Shown here: positions 8,137-16,168 of the stretch, one piece after another
Numbering within the stretch: the first letter of the stretch is position 1
Layout of the letters: every line of letters starts with the position of its first letter
Origin: Oscillospiraceae bacterium
GTDB lineage: Bacteria; Bacillota; Clostridia; Oscillospirales; Acutalibacteraceae
Reading direction: 5' to 3'
Length of the DNA: 49,394 bases
Assembly: GCA_015065865.1 (NCBI GenBank)
Contig: SVPM01000008.1
Span: 1 to 49,394, forward strand
Program-made: the position numbers and the translations under genes
Notes under the pieces: generated by a model
What the model saw: only the letters and a program-made list of their open reading frames with translations
Told to the model about the DNA's origin: nothing
The model's database searches: none

Positions 8137-9183
8137 ATGGCGTGGAATGAAGAAACCTTGAAACAACATATAAAAAACGAAGAACTGTTACCGGTATACG
8201 TTTTGTACGGGGAGGAATCCTATCTGGTGGGACAGTATGCGAGCAAACTGTGCCGCCGTGCAATGGACGGCGAGGATGAACTCGATTCCTTCAACCTGCA
8301 CCGTTTCGACGGATTGAAATGCGATTTTAACGAGATCGAAGAAGCGGCGGAAGCACTGCCGCTGATGGCGGAGCGTACCTGCGTGACCGTGCGGGATTAC
8401 GACGTCGGCACGGGGGACGGACACGAACGTTTATTGACACTTTTACAAGAGCCGAACGAGAGTTGTGTGCTGATCTTTTATTATGATGCCATGAAGGTGT
8501 CCGCTGCCAAAAACGAGCGCTGGAAGACCTTCCTTGCCGCGGCGGAAAAGAGCGGCGCCGTGGTAAAGTTGGATAAACGCACCCCCGAAGAGGTGGCGCG
8601 AATGCTGGTGAGCGGTGCGACTCGCCGCGGATGTTCGATGAAGACCGATACCGCGCGCCTGCTTTTGGAATGGTGCGGAAACGATCTGAATCTTTTAATG
8701 TGTGAATTGGATAAGTTGGCGGCATTGGCCGACGGTGGCGAGATCGACCGTGGGTTGGTGGAAAGGGCGGCAACACGGAATTTGGAATCGCGTGTGTTTG
8801 AACTGTCCAAAGCAATTTTGAAGGGGCAGTATACCGCCGCGTATGAGGTGTTGCACGCGCTGTTTGCCCAAAAGGAAGACCCGATCATGATCAACGGTGT
8901 GTTGGCTTCGGCGTGGGCCGACCTTTATCGTGTAAAGACCGCGGAGGCGGCAGGGCAACAACCCACGGCGGTGGCGGCGGTGTATGCCGGATATAAGGGG
9001 AAGGAATTTCGCTTGCGAAACGCCGCGCGGGATGCATCGCGTTTGTCGGCGGCTACCTTGCGCGAAGGGCTTGAAGTGTTGGCCGAGGCGGACCGACGGC
9101 TGAAATTCACTCCCGCCGACAACCACGTTGTGTTGGAAGAAACGGCTGCCCGCTTGATTTTGCTTACGCGGCGGGGGAATTGA
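8137..9183 (+). CDS. holA: DNA polymerase III delta subunit
   Basis: A 348-residue clamp-loader delta subunit that opens the beta clamp during replication. The LPVYVLYGEESYLV start with a P-loop-like but ATP-inactive AAA+ fold, the RTCVTVRDYDVG stretch and a helical collar with LESRVFELSKAILKG match HolA. The order comEC-holA is the common Firmicutes arrangement. GAGGTGAGG lies just before the ATG at 8137. It sits 14 bp after comEC and three bases before rnmV, so it is part of the same operon. Confidence 0.93.
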   Translation: MAWNEETLKQHIKNEELLPVYVLYGEESYLVGQYASKLCRRAMDGEDELDSFNLHRFDGLKCDFNEIEEAAEALPLMAERTCVTVRDYDVGTGDGHERLLTLLQEPNESCVLIFYYDAMKVSAAKNERWKTFLAAAEKSGAVVKLDKRTPEEVARMLVSGATRRGCSMKTDTARLLLEWCGNDLNLLMCELDKLAALADGGEIDRGLVERAATRNLESRVFELSKAILKGQYTAAYEVLHALFAQKEDPIMINGVLASAWADLYRVKTAEAAGQQPTAVAAVYAGYKGKEFRLRNAARDASRLSAATLREGLEVLAEADRRLKFTPADNHVVLEETAARLILLTRRGN

Positions 9184-9186
9184 GCG

Positions 9187-9774
9187 ATGTTGCGGTTGCG
9201 TGAGGCCGTGGTGGTGGAAGGCAAACACGATGCGGTGCGGCTGGCACAGATCGTGGATGCTCCGATCGTTGCTACCAACGGATTTCGAATTTTTAAGGAT
9301 GCCGAACAAATGGCGTATCTGCGCCGTTTGGCGGCGGTGCGGGGTCTTGTGATCCTGACCGACAGTGATGCGGCAGGTTTTGTGATACGCCGCCATTTGA
9401 GCGGCAGCATTCCGCCCGAGCAGATAAAGCAGGCGTATGCCCCTTGTATTGCGGGGAAAGAGCGGCGTAAGGCCCACCCCTCCAAAGAAGGGTTGCTCGG
9501 TGTGGAGGGGATCGATCCCGCCGTATTGGAAGAGGCGCTTCGCCGTGCCGGCGTGACGGTCGAGGGGGAGGAGAGTGTTCCTTGCTCGCCGTGGATGACC
9601 AAAGCGCGTCTGTTTTCAGACGGACTGAGCGGGAGTGAGGACAGTGCCCGCCGCCGCGCGGCACTGCTCGCGGCACTGCAACTGCCGCCGTATCTTTCGG
9701 CCAACCGTTTAATGGAGGTACTCAATCTCACGATAAGTGAAGAAGAGTATGCGGCATTGCTCAAAAACATATAA
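9187..9774 (+). CDS. rnmV: Ribonuclease M5
   Basis: A 195-residue Toprim-domain endonuclease that matures the 5S rRNA precursor together with L18 (family knowledge). The Toprim acidic motifs are visible: VVVEGKHDAVRL (Glu near residue 11) and TDSDAAGFVIRR (DxD near residue 57). KAHPSKEGLLGVEG is a typical RNase M5 stretch before the C-terminal RNA-binding part. It follows holA by three bases. Its stop codon (9772-9774) overlaps a candidate SigE-type -35 for the next gene, sigK. Confidence 0.93.
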   Translation: MLRLREAVVVEGKHDAVRLAQIVDAPIVATNGFRIFKDAEQMAYLRRLAAVRGLVILTDSDAAGFVIRRHLSGSIPPEQIKQAYAPCIAGKERRKAHPSKEGLLGVEGIDPAVLEEALRRAGVTVEGEESVPCSPWMTKARLFSDGLSGSEDSARRRAALLAALQLPPYLSANRLMEVLNLTISEEEYAALLKNI

Positions 9775-9795
9775 AAAGTCACCTCTGCATACAGT
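9767..9795 (+). promoter_or_regulatory. Candidate SigE-type sporulation promoter of sigK
   Basis: ACATATA (9767-9773), 14 bp, then CATACAGT (9788-9795) resembles the SigE pattern KMATATT-N14-CATACAHT, with two -35 mismatches and one -10 mismatch. The -10 lies within the hairpin that precedes sigK, so a start near 9801 would drop the 5' arm. SigE control of sigK is known in Bacillus; use here is inferred. Confidence 0.5.
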
Positions 9796-9813
9796 ATGCC
9801 GAGGTGATTTTTT
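9779..9813 (+). terminator. Terminator after rnmV whose 3' arm holds the sigK Shine-Dalgarno
   Basis: TCACCTC-T-GCATAC (9779-9792) pairs with GTATGC-C-GAGGTGA (9794-9807), followed by six T residues that run directly into the sigK ATG at 9814. The GAGGTGA arm is also the only good ribosome-binding site for sigK. Confidence 0.8.
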
Positions 9814-10509
9814 ATGTGGATGACGTTGTTGTCCTCTCTGTCAAACTTACTGTTTTGGGCTTTGCACATCGTGAATCCCGGCACCTTTCCGCGTCCGCTG
9901 TCGGCGGCGGATGAACGGGAAGCGTTGGTGGCGTGGCGGGAACACGGCGACCGTGCGGCACGAACGAAGTTGATCGAGCACAACCTGCGTTTGGTGGCGC
10001 ATATCATCAAGAAATATTACAGCAATACCGACGAAGCGGACGATCTGATCTCCATCGGTACGATCGGTCTTATCAAGGCGGTGGACACCTTTGACCATAC
10101 CAAAAACGTGCGGTTGGTGACCTACGCTTCACGCTGTGTGGAAAACGAGATACTGATGCATTTCCGTGCAAAACGCCGCCGTGCCGCCGACGTTTCCTTT
10201 TCGGATCCGATCGAAACCGATCGGGACGGCAATGAACTGACGTTGATGGACGTGGTGGCGGGGGAGGACACCTTGGCCGAAGAACTCGAAACCAAGATCA
10301 ACGGGGAGAAGATACACCGCTACTTGTATGAGGAACTGGATGAACGCGAGCGGGAGATCATCGTTATGCGTTACGGCTTGGCCGCAGACCCGCTTCCGCA
10401 GCGGGAGGTGGCAAAAAAACTGAACATATCCCGCTCTTACGTTTCGCGCATTGAAAAACGAGCGCTCGAAAAGTTGCACACACGGTTTGAACGCGGGGAC
10501 GGCGCTTAA
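9814..10509 (+). CDS. sigK: Sporulation sigma factor SigK with pro-sequence
   Basis: A 231-residue sigma-70-family factor controlling late mother-cell genes. A hydrophobic N-terminus (MWMTLLSSLSNLLFWALHIV) followed by FPRPLS matches the inhibitory pro-sequence of pro-SigK, cut by the SpoIVFB protease in known spore formers. Region 2 (EHNLRLVAHIIKK, DDLISIGTIGLIKAV) and region 4 (QREVAKKLNISRSYVSRIEKR) are complete. The reading frame is uninterrupted, so there is no skin-type prophage inside it. It has its own terminator-overlapped start and a small palindromic element right after the stop codon. It indicates the organism can sporulate. Confidence 0.95.
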   Translation: MWMTLLSSLSNLLFWALHIVNPGTFPRPLSAADEREALVAWREHGDRAARTKLIEHNLRLVAHIIKKYYSNTDEADDLISIGTIGLIKAVDTFDHTKNVRLVTYASRCVENEILMHFRAKRRRAADVSFSDPIETDRDGNELTLMDVVAGEDTLAEELETKINGEKIHRYLYEELDEREREIIVMRYGLAADPLPQREVAKKLNISRSYVSRIEKRALEKLHTRFERGDGA

Positions 10510-10579
10510 GTAGAGGAGGCGTATCCAAACACGCCGGAAGTATACCGTTTTAGGCGTGTTTGGATGCGCCTCCTTTGTT
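10509..10579. mobile_element. Short palindromic MITE-like element C, acting as sigK terminator
   Basis: A 71-bp element flanked by TA on both sides (10507-10508 and 10580-10581). Its arms 10509-10535 and 10553-10579 pair at 23 of 27 positions, with a 17-nt loop, and the right end is T-rich (TTTGTTT), so it can end sigK transcription. Its right 44 bp match the right 44 bp of element B (24479-24522) at 36 positions, which makes it a probable internal-deletion derivative of that family. The left TA is part of the sigK TAA stop; removal of the element leaves the same stop. Confidence 0.75.
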
Positions 10580-10635
10580 TAACAAAAAGAAGGAAGACGG
10601 CTCCTTGCGAAGCATCTCCCTCGAAAAGCGATGGA

Positions 10636-10875
10636 TCAGGTGTCGAGTTCTTGTTCGATTTTTTGAACGACGACACTCATTTTAATATCCAGCGCGCAGC
10701 AAATTCTGAAAAGTGTTTCTAAGGTCGGTTTTCGCTCTCCGCGCTCTATAGCGCTTAAATGACTTCTGCCAATGTCCGCCAACCCGCTGAGAACTTCTTG
10801 TGAAATACCTTTTTCTTTTCTGTAAAAAGCAATCGCTTTTCCAACAACTACCGAATCAAGCATAGGAATATACAT
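10636..10875 (-). CDS. XRE/Cro-type helix-turn-helix regulator
   Basis: A 79-residue single-domain DNA-binding protein. The start at 10875 (MYIPMLDSVVVGKAIAFY) is set by GAGGTG six bases upstream. The helix-turn-helix (GISQEVLSGLADIGRSHLSAIERGERKPTLETLFRICCAL) is a classic XRE pattern. It has no partner domain or toxin-like neighbour. It is divergent from the zinc-ribbon/TM2 gene, with the palindrome ATTCTT-TTCG-AAGAAT (10905-10920) between them as a possible operator. The target and trigger are unknown. Confidence 0.85.
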   Translation of the reverse strand: MYIPMLDSVVVGKAIAFYRKEKGISQEVLSGLADIGRSHLSAIERGERKPTLETLFRICCALDIKMSVVVQKIEQELDT

Positions 10876-10904
10876 GTGGTTCACCTCATATATATTTTAT
10901 GTCG

Positions 10905-10920
10905 ATTCTTTTCGAAGAAT
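10905..10920. promoter_or_regulatory. Palindrome between XRE gene and TM2 gene, candidate operator
   Basis: ATTCTT and AAGAAT arms with a TTCG centre, lying 30 bp upstream of the XRE start and just upstream of the TM2-gene promoter. Operator function is inferred from position and symmetry. Confidence 0.4.
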
Positions 10921-10931
10921 GAATACATATG

Positions 10932-10960
10932 TTGACAAATGAACACTTATGTGTTAAAAT
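10932..10960 (+). promoter_or_regulatory. Promoter of the zinc-ribbon/TM2 gene
   Basis: TTGACA (10932-10937), 17-bp spacer and TAAAAT (10955-10960), 30 bp before the start codon. Confidence 0.8.
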
Positions 10961-10989
10961 GTGCATAAAATTATGAGGAGGAAGAAAAG

Positions 10990-11388
10990 ATGGATACACA
11001 AAACGCGGTACAAGCGGTTGAAAAAACCAAGTTTTGTAAGCATTGCGGAGCAAAGATTCCGGAAGATGCGGTACTTTGCACCGCCTGCGGAAGACAAGTG
11101 GAAGAAATAAACGGCGGTGCGGCTAACCCTAACATTGTGATCAACAATACGAACACCAATTCTAACGTCAATACCAATCAGATCGGGGTCGTCGCAGGGC
11201 GCCCCAAGAACAAATGGGTCGCTTTGGCACTGTGCTTTTTCCTTGGCTTTTTCGGAGCGCACAAATTCTACGAAGGCAAGGGCGGGATGGGTGTCTTGTA
11301 TATCCTCACGGCCGGCCTGTTTGGAATCGGTGTGTTTTTTGACTTTTTCTCGCTGTTGTTCAAACCGAATCCGTACTATGTGAGATAA
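10990..11388 (+). CDS. Zinc-ribbon plus TM2-domain membrane protein
   Basis: A 132-residue protein. Residues 16-33 form a zinc ribbon (CKHCG...CTACG). An Asn/Thr-rich linker (NTNTNSNVNTNQ) follows, then a C-terminal TM2 domain with two hydrophobic hairpin segments (WVALALCFFLGFFGAHKFYEG, then GVLYILTAGLFGIGVFFDFF). TM2 proteins are widespread membrane proteins without a settled function; the G-H-K-FY motif is their signature. GAGGAGG precedes the ATG at 10990. It has its own promoter and terminator, so it is a single-gene unit facing the XRE regulator. Confidence 0.85.
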   Translation: MDTQNAVQAVEKTKFCKHCGAKIPEDAVLCTACGRQVEEINGGAANPNIVINNTNTNSNVNTNQIGVVAGRPKNKWVALALCFFLGFFGAHKFYEGKGGMGVLYILTAGLFGIGVFFDFFSLLFKPNPYYVR

Positions 11389-11390
11389 AC

Positions 11391-11425
11391 AAAAATTGCA
11401 GTCCCGCGGGGACTGCAATTTTTTT
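11391..11425. terminator. Bidirectional terminator between the TM2 gene and the spoVB-like gene
   Basis: ATTGCAGTCCC-GCG-GGGACTGCAAT stem flanked by A5 on the left and T7 on the right, so it can serve both converging genes. Confidence 0.88.
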
Positions 11426-11439
11426 GTGCGAGAAGATAT

Positions 11440-13089
11440 TTACGGTTGGTAAACGTGCAGTTTTTCCAACAAATGCACGATCTTGCCGCCCATCGGCAGG
11501 GCGGCCATCTCCTCTTTGGTAAACACACGTGAGAGGAGCAACATCGCGGCGTATACCGCGACACCGACAACGACCGCTGCCACGGTGGCAACGGCATTGC
11601 CTGCCGCACCGCAGAGTAAGCGGTGTGTGCCGAACACGGCGCCGCCCATCACGCCGCTGCAGAGGAGCGGTTTGAACAGGTGTTTCCACAGCCGCAGTTG
11701 CAACGGCAGGCGATGGCGCAGAGCGTTGAACACCAGCAGGAACACCACGATATCGCATACGATGGAACTGATGACCGCACCGTATACGTTGATGGACGGT
11801 TCGCGAATGAGCAACCAGTTGAGCACCAGCTTGATCACCGCACCGACCGCGAGAGAGGCGGCTGGCAGACGAACTTCCCCGAGACCGTACAACCCACCGT
11901 TGATGATGCAGGTGAGTGCCAAGAAGATGAGCGGCACGGTGGAAAGTGCCAGCAGGCCGGCACCGTCCGACACGGTGGGATACAGCATTTGCAACACGGG
12001 GGAAGCCAGCACGGCAAGACCCACCGCGCAAGGAAGCACGATCACCAACGAGGCAAACAGAGAGAAGGTGATCTTCTCACCGGCCAATTTACGGTCGTGT
12101 TTCGCAACTGCCGCGGAAATGGCGGGTACCAGCGCTGTGGAGAACGCGGTGTTGAGTGCCAGCGGCAGGTTGATGATGGTGCTTACCTTGCTCAGCAAGC
12201 CCGCCGCCGAGGCCGCCATGGCTTCCAGTTCCTTTTCACTTTGTGCAACCGCGGCATAGGCGGTTTGAATGCAGTTGGTGATGGTGAAGGAATCAATAAA
12301 ATCGTTCAGTGCGGAAATGAGGGAACCGACCGCCATCGGAATGGAGAGGGCCAGTACAATATGCAAGAGTTCGCGGGTGGAGTGTGTTTCGGCGGGGACG
12401 GTCTGTTCTTCGCAGCCGCGGCGAATATCCCGCCGACGGCGCAGGTAAAAGAACACCAAATACAAAAAGGCGATCGCGACCGAAGCACTGGTGGAAACGT
12501 TTCCTGCCGCCGCCATCACGGCCGAACCGCGCCCGATACAAAGGTACACGAACACGATGGAGAGCACACAGTTGAAAAATTGTTCCACCACCTGTGAGGT
12601 GCTGGTGGCTTTGAGCGAACCGCGCCCCGAAAAATAGCCGCGGAGCACCGCCGCCGCCGAAGCGAAGAACACGGCGGGGGCCAACGCTTTCATGGTGTAC
12701 GCCACGTCGGGCACGTCCAAGATGACCGAGGCGATGAAATCCGCACCGAAAAACAAAAGGCAGGCGGAAGCAAAACTGATGGATAAGAACAGCCCGAAGC
12801 ATACTTTTAAGATGCGTTGTGAGCCGCGGTGGTCACCGGCCGCGAGCCGTTCGGAGATCAGTTTGGCAATTACGTTCGGCACACCGATGGAAGAAAGGGT
12901 GAGCAACACCGAATAGATGGTATAGCCGATGGAATAATAGCCGTTACCCTCGTTTCCGAAGCCGTCGATATTGATAATGACGATGCGGTAGATGAGCCCC
13001 ATCACCTTGGTGATGAACTGTGCACCCATCAGCATCATAACGTTTTTGGCGAGTGACGTATTCTTTTCGCGTTCCAAACGATCAGACAT
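11440..13089 (-). CDS. SpoVB/MurJ-type polysaccharide or lipid-II flippase
   Basis: A 549-residue, roughly 14-helix membrane protein of the MOP (MATE-like) superfamily. The start at 13087-13089 (MSDRLEREKNTSLAKNVMMLMGAQFITKVMGLIYRI) is preceded by AGGAAGGAGG. The family moves undecaprenyl-linked sugar intermediates across the membrane; SpoVB paralogues are needed for spore cortex. SpoVB and other members cannot be told apart by eye, so no symbol is given. Its start overlaps the hemW stop by eight bases (ATGTCTGA), placing it as the last gene of lepA-hemW-spoVB-like. Confidence 0.85.
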   Translation of the reverse strand: MSDRLEREKNTSLAKNVMMLMGAQFITKVMGLIYRIVIINIDGFGNEGNGYYSIGYTIYSVLLTLSSIGVPNVIAKLISERLAAGDHRGSQRILKVCFGLFLSISFASACLLFFGADFIASVILDVPDVAYTMKALAPAVFFASAAAVLRGYFSGRGSLKATSTSQVVEQFFNCVLSIVFVYLCIGRGSAVMAAAGNVSTSASVAIAFLYLVFFYLRRRRDIRRGCEEQTVPAETHSTRELLHIVLALSIPMAVGSLISALNDFIDSFTITNCIQTAYAAVAQSEKELEAMAASAAGLLSKVSTIINLPLALNTAFSTALVPAISAAVAKHDRKLAGEKITFSLFASLVIVLPCAVGLAVLASPVLQMLYPTVSDGAGLLALSTVPLIFLALTCIINGGLYGLGEVRLPAASLAVGAVIKLVLNWLLIREPSINVYGAVISSIVCDIVVFLLVFNALRHRLPLQLRLWKHLFKPLLCSGVMGGAVFGTHRLLCGAAGNAVATVAAVVVGVAVYAAMLLLSRVFTKEEMAALPMGGKIVHLLEKLHVYQP

Positions 13090-14206
13090 ACGATCCTCCT
13101 TCCTGCAATATACGTGCAACTAATGGATTTTCGAGCAAAAACCCTTCCCGTGTAAGACGGATGCCGTCCTCATCACACGTCACCAGTTGCGGCGGCAGTG
13201 CCGCGGCGGCGTTCCGCCACGCGGGGGGGATGGCCGCACCGAAACGGGCACGGTAATCCTGCTCACGTAACCCTGCGACAAGGCGCAGGCGTAACATAGC
13301 GTATTCTGTGGGGGAGGCATCCTGCACGGCGGTGGCGTTTTGTTCTGCCACGGGCGGCTCACCGCGTAAAAAGGCGGCAAGGTCGCGTGGGTATTCCCAG
13401 CGTACCCCGCTTAAAAAGGAGTGTGCGGCGGGTCCTAACCCCAAGTAGTCGTCGCCGCTCCAATATTTTAAATTGTGACGGCTTTCGTATCCCTCACAGG
13501 CAAAATTCGAGATCTCGTATTGTGAAAAACCCGCCCGTTCCAACTGCTCGCACGCGAACAGATAGCGATCGGCGGCGGTGTCGTCGTCGGGCAGTGCCAG
13601 CGTATCCCGCTGTGCAAAAAACGGGGTGTGCGGCTCAACCTTTAACAGATAGGCCGATACGTGGCGAGCGCCCAGTTCGCGGCATACCTCCACCGCCTTT
13701 GAAACCGAACGGTCGGTTTGTTTCGGGGTCGCCAGCATTAGATCGAGTGAAAGATTGGCGATGCCCGCCCGTGCCGCATCTTCTGCCGTGCGGTAAAGAT
13801 CTTGCATACGGTGGCGGCGGCCGAGCGCTCCCAGTTCCGTGTCGTTCGCTGCTTGCATACCGAGCGAAAGACGGTTACCGCCCGCCGCGGCAAAGGCGGC
13901 AAGCGTATCGGCAAGGTCGTCGGCGGGGTTGGCTTCCAACGTGATCTCTGCCCCCTGCAAGCCAAAACGCGCCGCCGCGTGTTCGATCAAACGTGTCAGA
14001 CGTTTTCCGCCGAGCAGGGAGGGGGTGCCGCCCCCGAAATACAAAGTGTCGGCCGCACCGTACGCGTTTTCCGTGCGATCCATTGCGGCGCACAAGGTCT
14101 CCGCGTAACGGTCGAGCAGTGTGTCGTCAAACGCGGCGGTGGAGTAAAAGTCGCAATACGGGCACTTAACTTTGCAAAAGGGGACGTGAAGGTAAAGACC
14201 AAGCAT
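13082..14206 (-). CDS. hemW: Heme chaperone HemW (radical SAM)
   Basis: A 374-residue radical SAM protein. CKVKCPYCDF near residue 11 is the CxxxCxxC iron-sulfur motif with the extra HemW-type residues; YFGGGTPSLL and a HemN_C-like C-terminal domain follow. HemW proteins, long misnamed oxygen-independent coproporphyrinogen oxidase, bind and deliver heme rather than oxidise coproporphyrinogen (family knowledge). It directly follows lepA (TGATG junction, one shared base) as in Bacillus. The start at 14206 was chosen over a TTG one codon upstream because of this coupling. Confidence 0.92.
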   Translation of the reverse strand: MLGLYLHVPFCKVKCPYCDFYSTAAFDDTLLDRYAETLCAAMDRTENAYGAADTLYFGGGTPSLLGGKRLTRLIEHAAARFGLQGAEITLEANPADDLADTLAAFAAAGGNRLSLGMQAANDTELGALGRRHRMQDLYRTAEDAARAGIANLSLDLMLATPKQTDRSVSKAVEVCRELGARHVSAYLLKVEPHTPFFAQRDTLALPDDDTAADRYLFACEQLERAGFSQYEISNFACEGYESRHNLKYWSGDDYLGLGPAAHSFLSGVRWEYPRDLAAFLRGEPPVAEQNATAVQDASPTEYAMLRLRLVAGLREQDYRARFGAAIPPAWRNAAAALPPQLVTCDEDGIRLTREGFLLENPLVARILQEGGSYV

Positions 14207-16017
14207 CAATCGTCACCCAATTTAAGCACCGACATAAACGCCTCTTGCGGCACTTCCACCGAACCGAGTTGGCGCATACGCTTTTTGCCTTCTTTTTGCT
14301 TTTCCAGCAGTTTCTTCTTACGGGTAATATCACCGCCGTAGCACTTTGCCAACACGTCTTTACGCATGGCACGCACCGTTTCACGGGCGATGACCTTGCC
14401 GCCGATGGCTGCTTGGATGGGCACTTCAAACATCTGGCGCGGAATATTATCCTTCAACCGCTCGCACAAGCGGCGCGCACGGGAATAGGCGTTTTCCTCA
14501 AACACGATGAAGGAGAGCGCATCCACGATGTCGCCGTTGAGCAGAACGTCCAGTTTCACCAGTTTGGAGGGGACGTATCCCTTCATTTCGTAGTCGAAAC
14601 TGGCGTAACCTTTGGTGCGCGATTTGAGGGCGTCAAAGAAATCGTAAATGATCTCACCGAGCGGAAGTTCGTAGTGGATATCCACACGGGTGGGATCGAG
14701 ATAGGTCATATCTTTGAAGATACCGCGGCGTTCTTGGCACAACTCCATAATGTTGCCGACGTAATCGGTGGGGGAGAAGATGTGAGCATCGGCGATCGGT
14801 TCTTCCGCCGCCGTGATGCTGCCGGGATCGGGGTAATTGGTGGGGTTGTCGATATATTGTACACTGCCGTCACTCATGGTCAAACGGTAGATGACCGACG
14901 GGGCGGTAGTAATGATGTCGAGGTCGTATTCGCGTTCCAAGCGTTCTTGAATGATCTCCATATGCAAAAGGCCCAAGAACCCGCAACGGAATCCGAAACC
15001 GAGCGCCACCGACGTTTCGGGTTCAAAAGTGAGGGACGCATCGTTCAATTGCAAGCGCTCAAGCGCTTCGCGCAAGTCGGGATAACGGGCGGAGTCGGCG
15101 GGGAAGATGCCGGAGAACACCATCGGGTTGACTTTGCGATAACCGGGCAGCGGTTCGGCGGCGGGACGGGCGGCCAGTGTCACGGTATCGCCCACGCGCG
15201 CATCGCTCACCGTTTTGATGGAGGCGGCGATATAGCCGACTTCACCCGCACGCAGAATGCCGGTCGGTTCGAGTTTGCCGGGACGCATAATGCCGGTTTC
15301 GACCACCAAGAATTCTGCACCGGTCGCCATCATACGAATGGTATCGCCGTTCTTTACGGTGCCTTCTTTGATACGCAGATATACGATAACACCTTTGTAA
15401 CTGTCGTAATAACTATCGAAGATCAGCGCCTGTAAGGGGGCGTTGTCATCCCCCACGGGAGAGGGCATCTTTTGCACGATGGCCTCGAGCACCGCTTCGA
15501 TGTTGATGCCGTTTTTGGCGGAAATGCGCGGCGCATCTTCCGCTTCGATGCCGATGATATCCTCCACCTCACGGCAAGCGCGGTCGGGGTCGGCGGCAGG
15601 CAGATCGATCTTGTTGATGACCGGTACGATCTCAAGGTCGTGTTCCAATGCCAGATAGGTGTTGGCGAGCGTTTGTGCCTCCACACCTTGGGAAGCATCC
15701 ACGATCAACACCGCACCTTCGCACGCGGCGAGCGAGCGGGACACTTCGTAGTTAAAGTCAACGTGACCGGGCGTGTCGATCAAATTGAACAGATAGGTCT
15801 CCCCGTCCTGCGCTTTGTAGGACAAGGTGATGGCGTGAGCCTTGATGGTGATGCCGCGCTCACGCTCGAGATCCATGCTGTCGAGCAACTGGTCTTCCAT
15901 ATCGCGCATAGCGACCGTGTTGGTCTTTTCAAGCAGACGGTCGGCCAGCGTGGATTTGCCGTGGTCGATATGGGCAATGATGCAGAAATTGCGAATATGG
16001 TCACGGGGAAAGGACAT
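14206..16017 (-). CDS. lepA: Elongation factor 4 (LepA)
   Basis: A 603-residue translational GTPase that acts on stalled or mispositioned ribosomes. The N-terminus [28 protein letters not shown] has an intact G1; DTPGHVDF (G3) and NKIDLP (G4) follow. The C-terminal domain specific to LepA ends [26 protein letters not shown]. Length is normal. GAGGTG lies upstream of the ATG and a good promoter sits at 16061-16090. It is the first gene of lepA-hemW-spoVB-like. Confidence 0.97.
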   Translation of the reverse strand: MSFPRDHIRNFCIIAHIDHGKSTLADRLLEKTNTVAMRDMEDQLLDSMDLERERGITIKAHAITLSYKAQDGETYLFNLIDTPGHVDFNYEVSRSLAACEGAVLIVDASQGVEAQTLANTYLALEHDLEIVPVINKIDLPAADPDRACREVEDIIGIEAEDAPRISAKNGINIEAVLEAIVQKMPSPVGDDNAPLQALIFDSYYDSYKGVIVYLRIKEGTVKNGDTIRMMATGAEFLVVETGIMRPGKLEPTGILRAGEVGYIAASIKTVSDARVGDTVTLAARPAAEPLPGYRKVNPMVFSGIFPADSARYPDLREALERLQLNDASLTFEPETSVALGFGFRCGFLGLLHMEIIQERLEREYDLDIITTAPSVIYRLTMSDGSVQYIDNPTNYPDPGSITAAEEPIADAHIFSPTDYVGNIMELCQERRGIFKDMTYLDPTRVDIHYELPLGEIIYDFFDALKSRTKGYASFDYEMKGYVPSKLVKLDVLLNGDIVDALSFIVFEENAYSRARRLCERLKDNIPRQMFEVPIQAAIGGKVIARETVRAMRKDVLAKCYGGDITRKKKLLEKQKEGKKRMRQLGSVEVPQEAFMSVLKLGDD

Positions 16018-16060
16018 AAAAACACCTCATGGTTGAAATTTTAACACAAACAGATAGTAT

Positions 16061-16090
16061 ATTATAACACATTATGAGGGTGGATTGCAA
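16061..16090 (-). promoter_or_regulatory. Promoter of lepA-hemW-spoVB-like
   Basis: Minus strand TTGCAA (16085-16090), 18-bp spacer and TATAAT (16061-16066). Confidence 0.75.
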
Positions 16091-16118
16091 GGGGTAAAAA
16101 GACGATCACGGCAAAGCA

Positions 16119-16167
16119 AAACAGCACAAACGGAAGAATGCACGGCTTTCTTCCGTTTGTGCTGTTT
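16119..16167 (-). terminator. Terminator of the ADP-ribosylglycohydrolase gene
   Basis: A 20-bp perfect stem (16119-16138 with 16148-16167) directly after the stop codon; the minus-strand trailer is T-rich (GTTTTGCTTT). Confidence 0.8.
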
Positions 16168-16168
16168 A

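Noticed and set aside
9814-10509. skin-type interruption of sigK
   Set aside because: The frame is complete from pro-sequence to region 4.
10636-11388. XRE plus TM2 pair as a toxin-antitoxin system
   Set aside because: The genes are divergent, not overlapping, and the TM2 protein has no toxin motif.
14245-15435. Long antisense frame opposite lepA
   Set aside because: Shadow of lepA, no start signals and no recognisable family.
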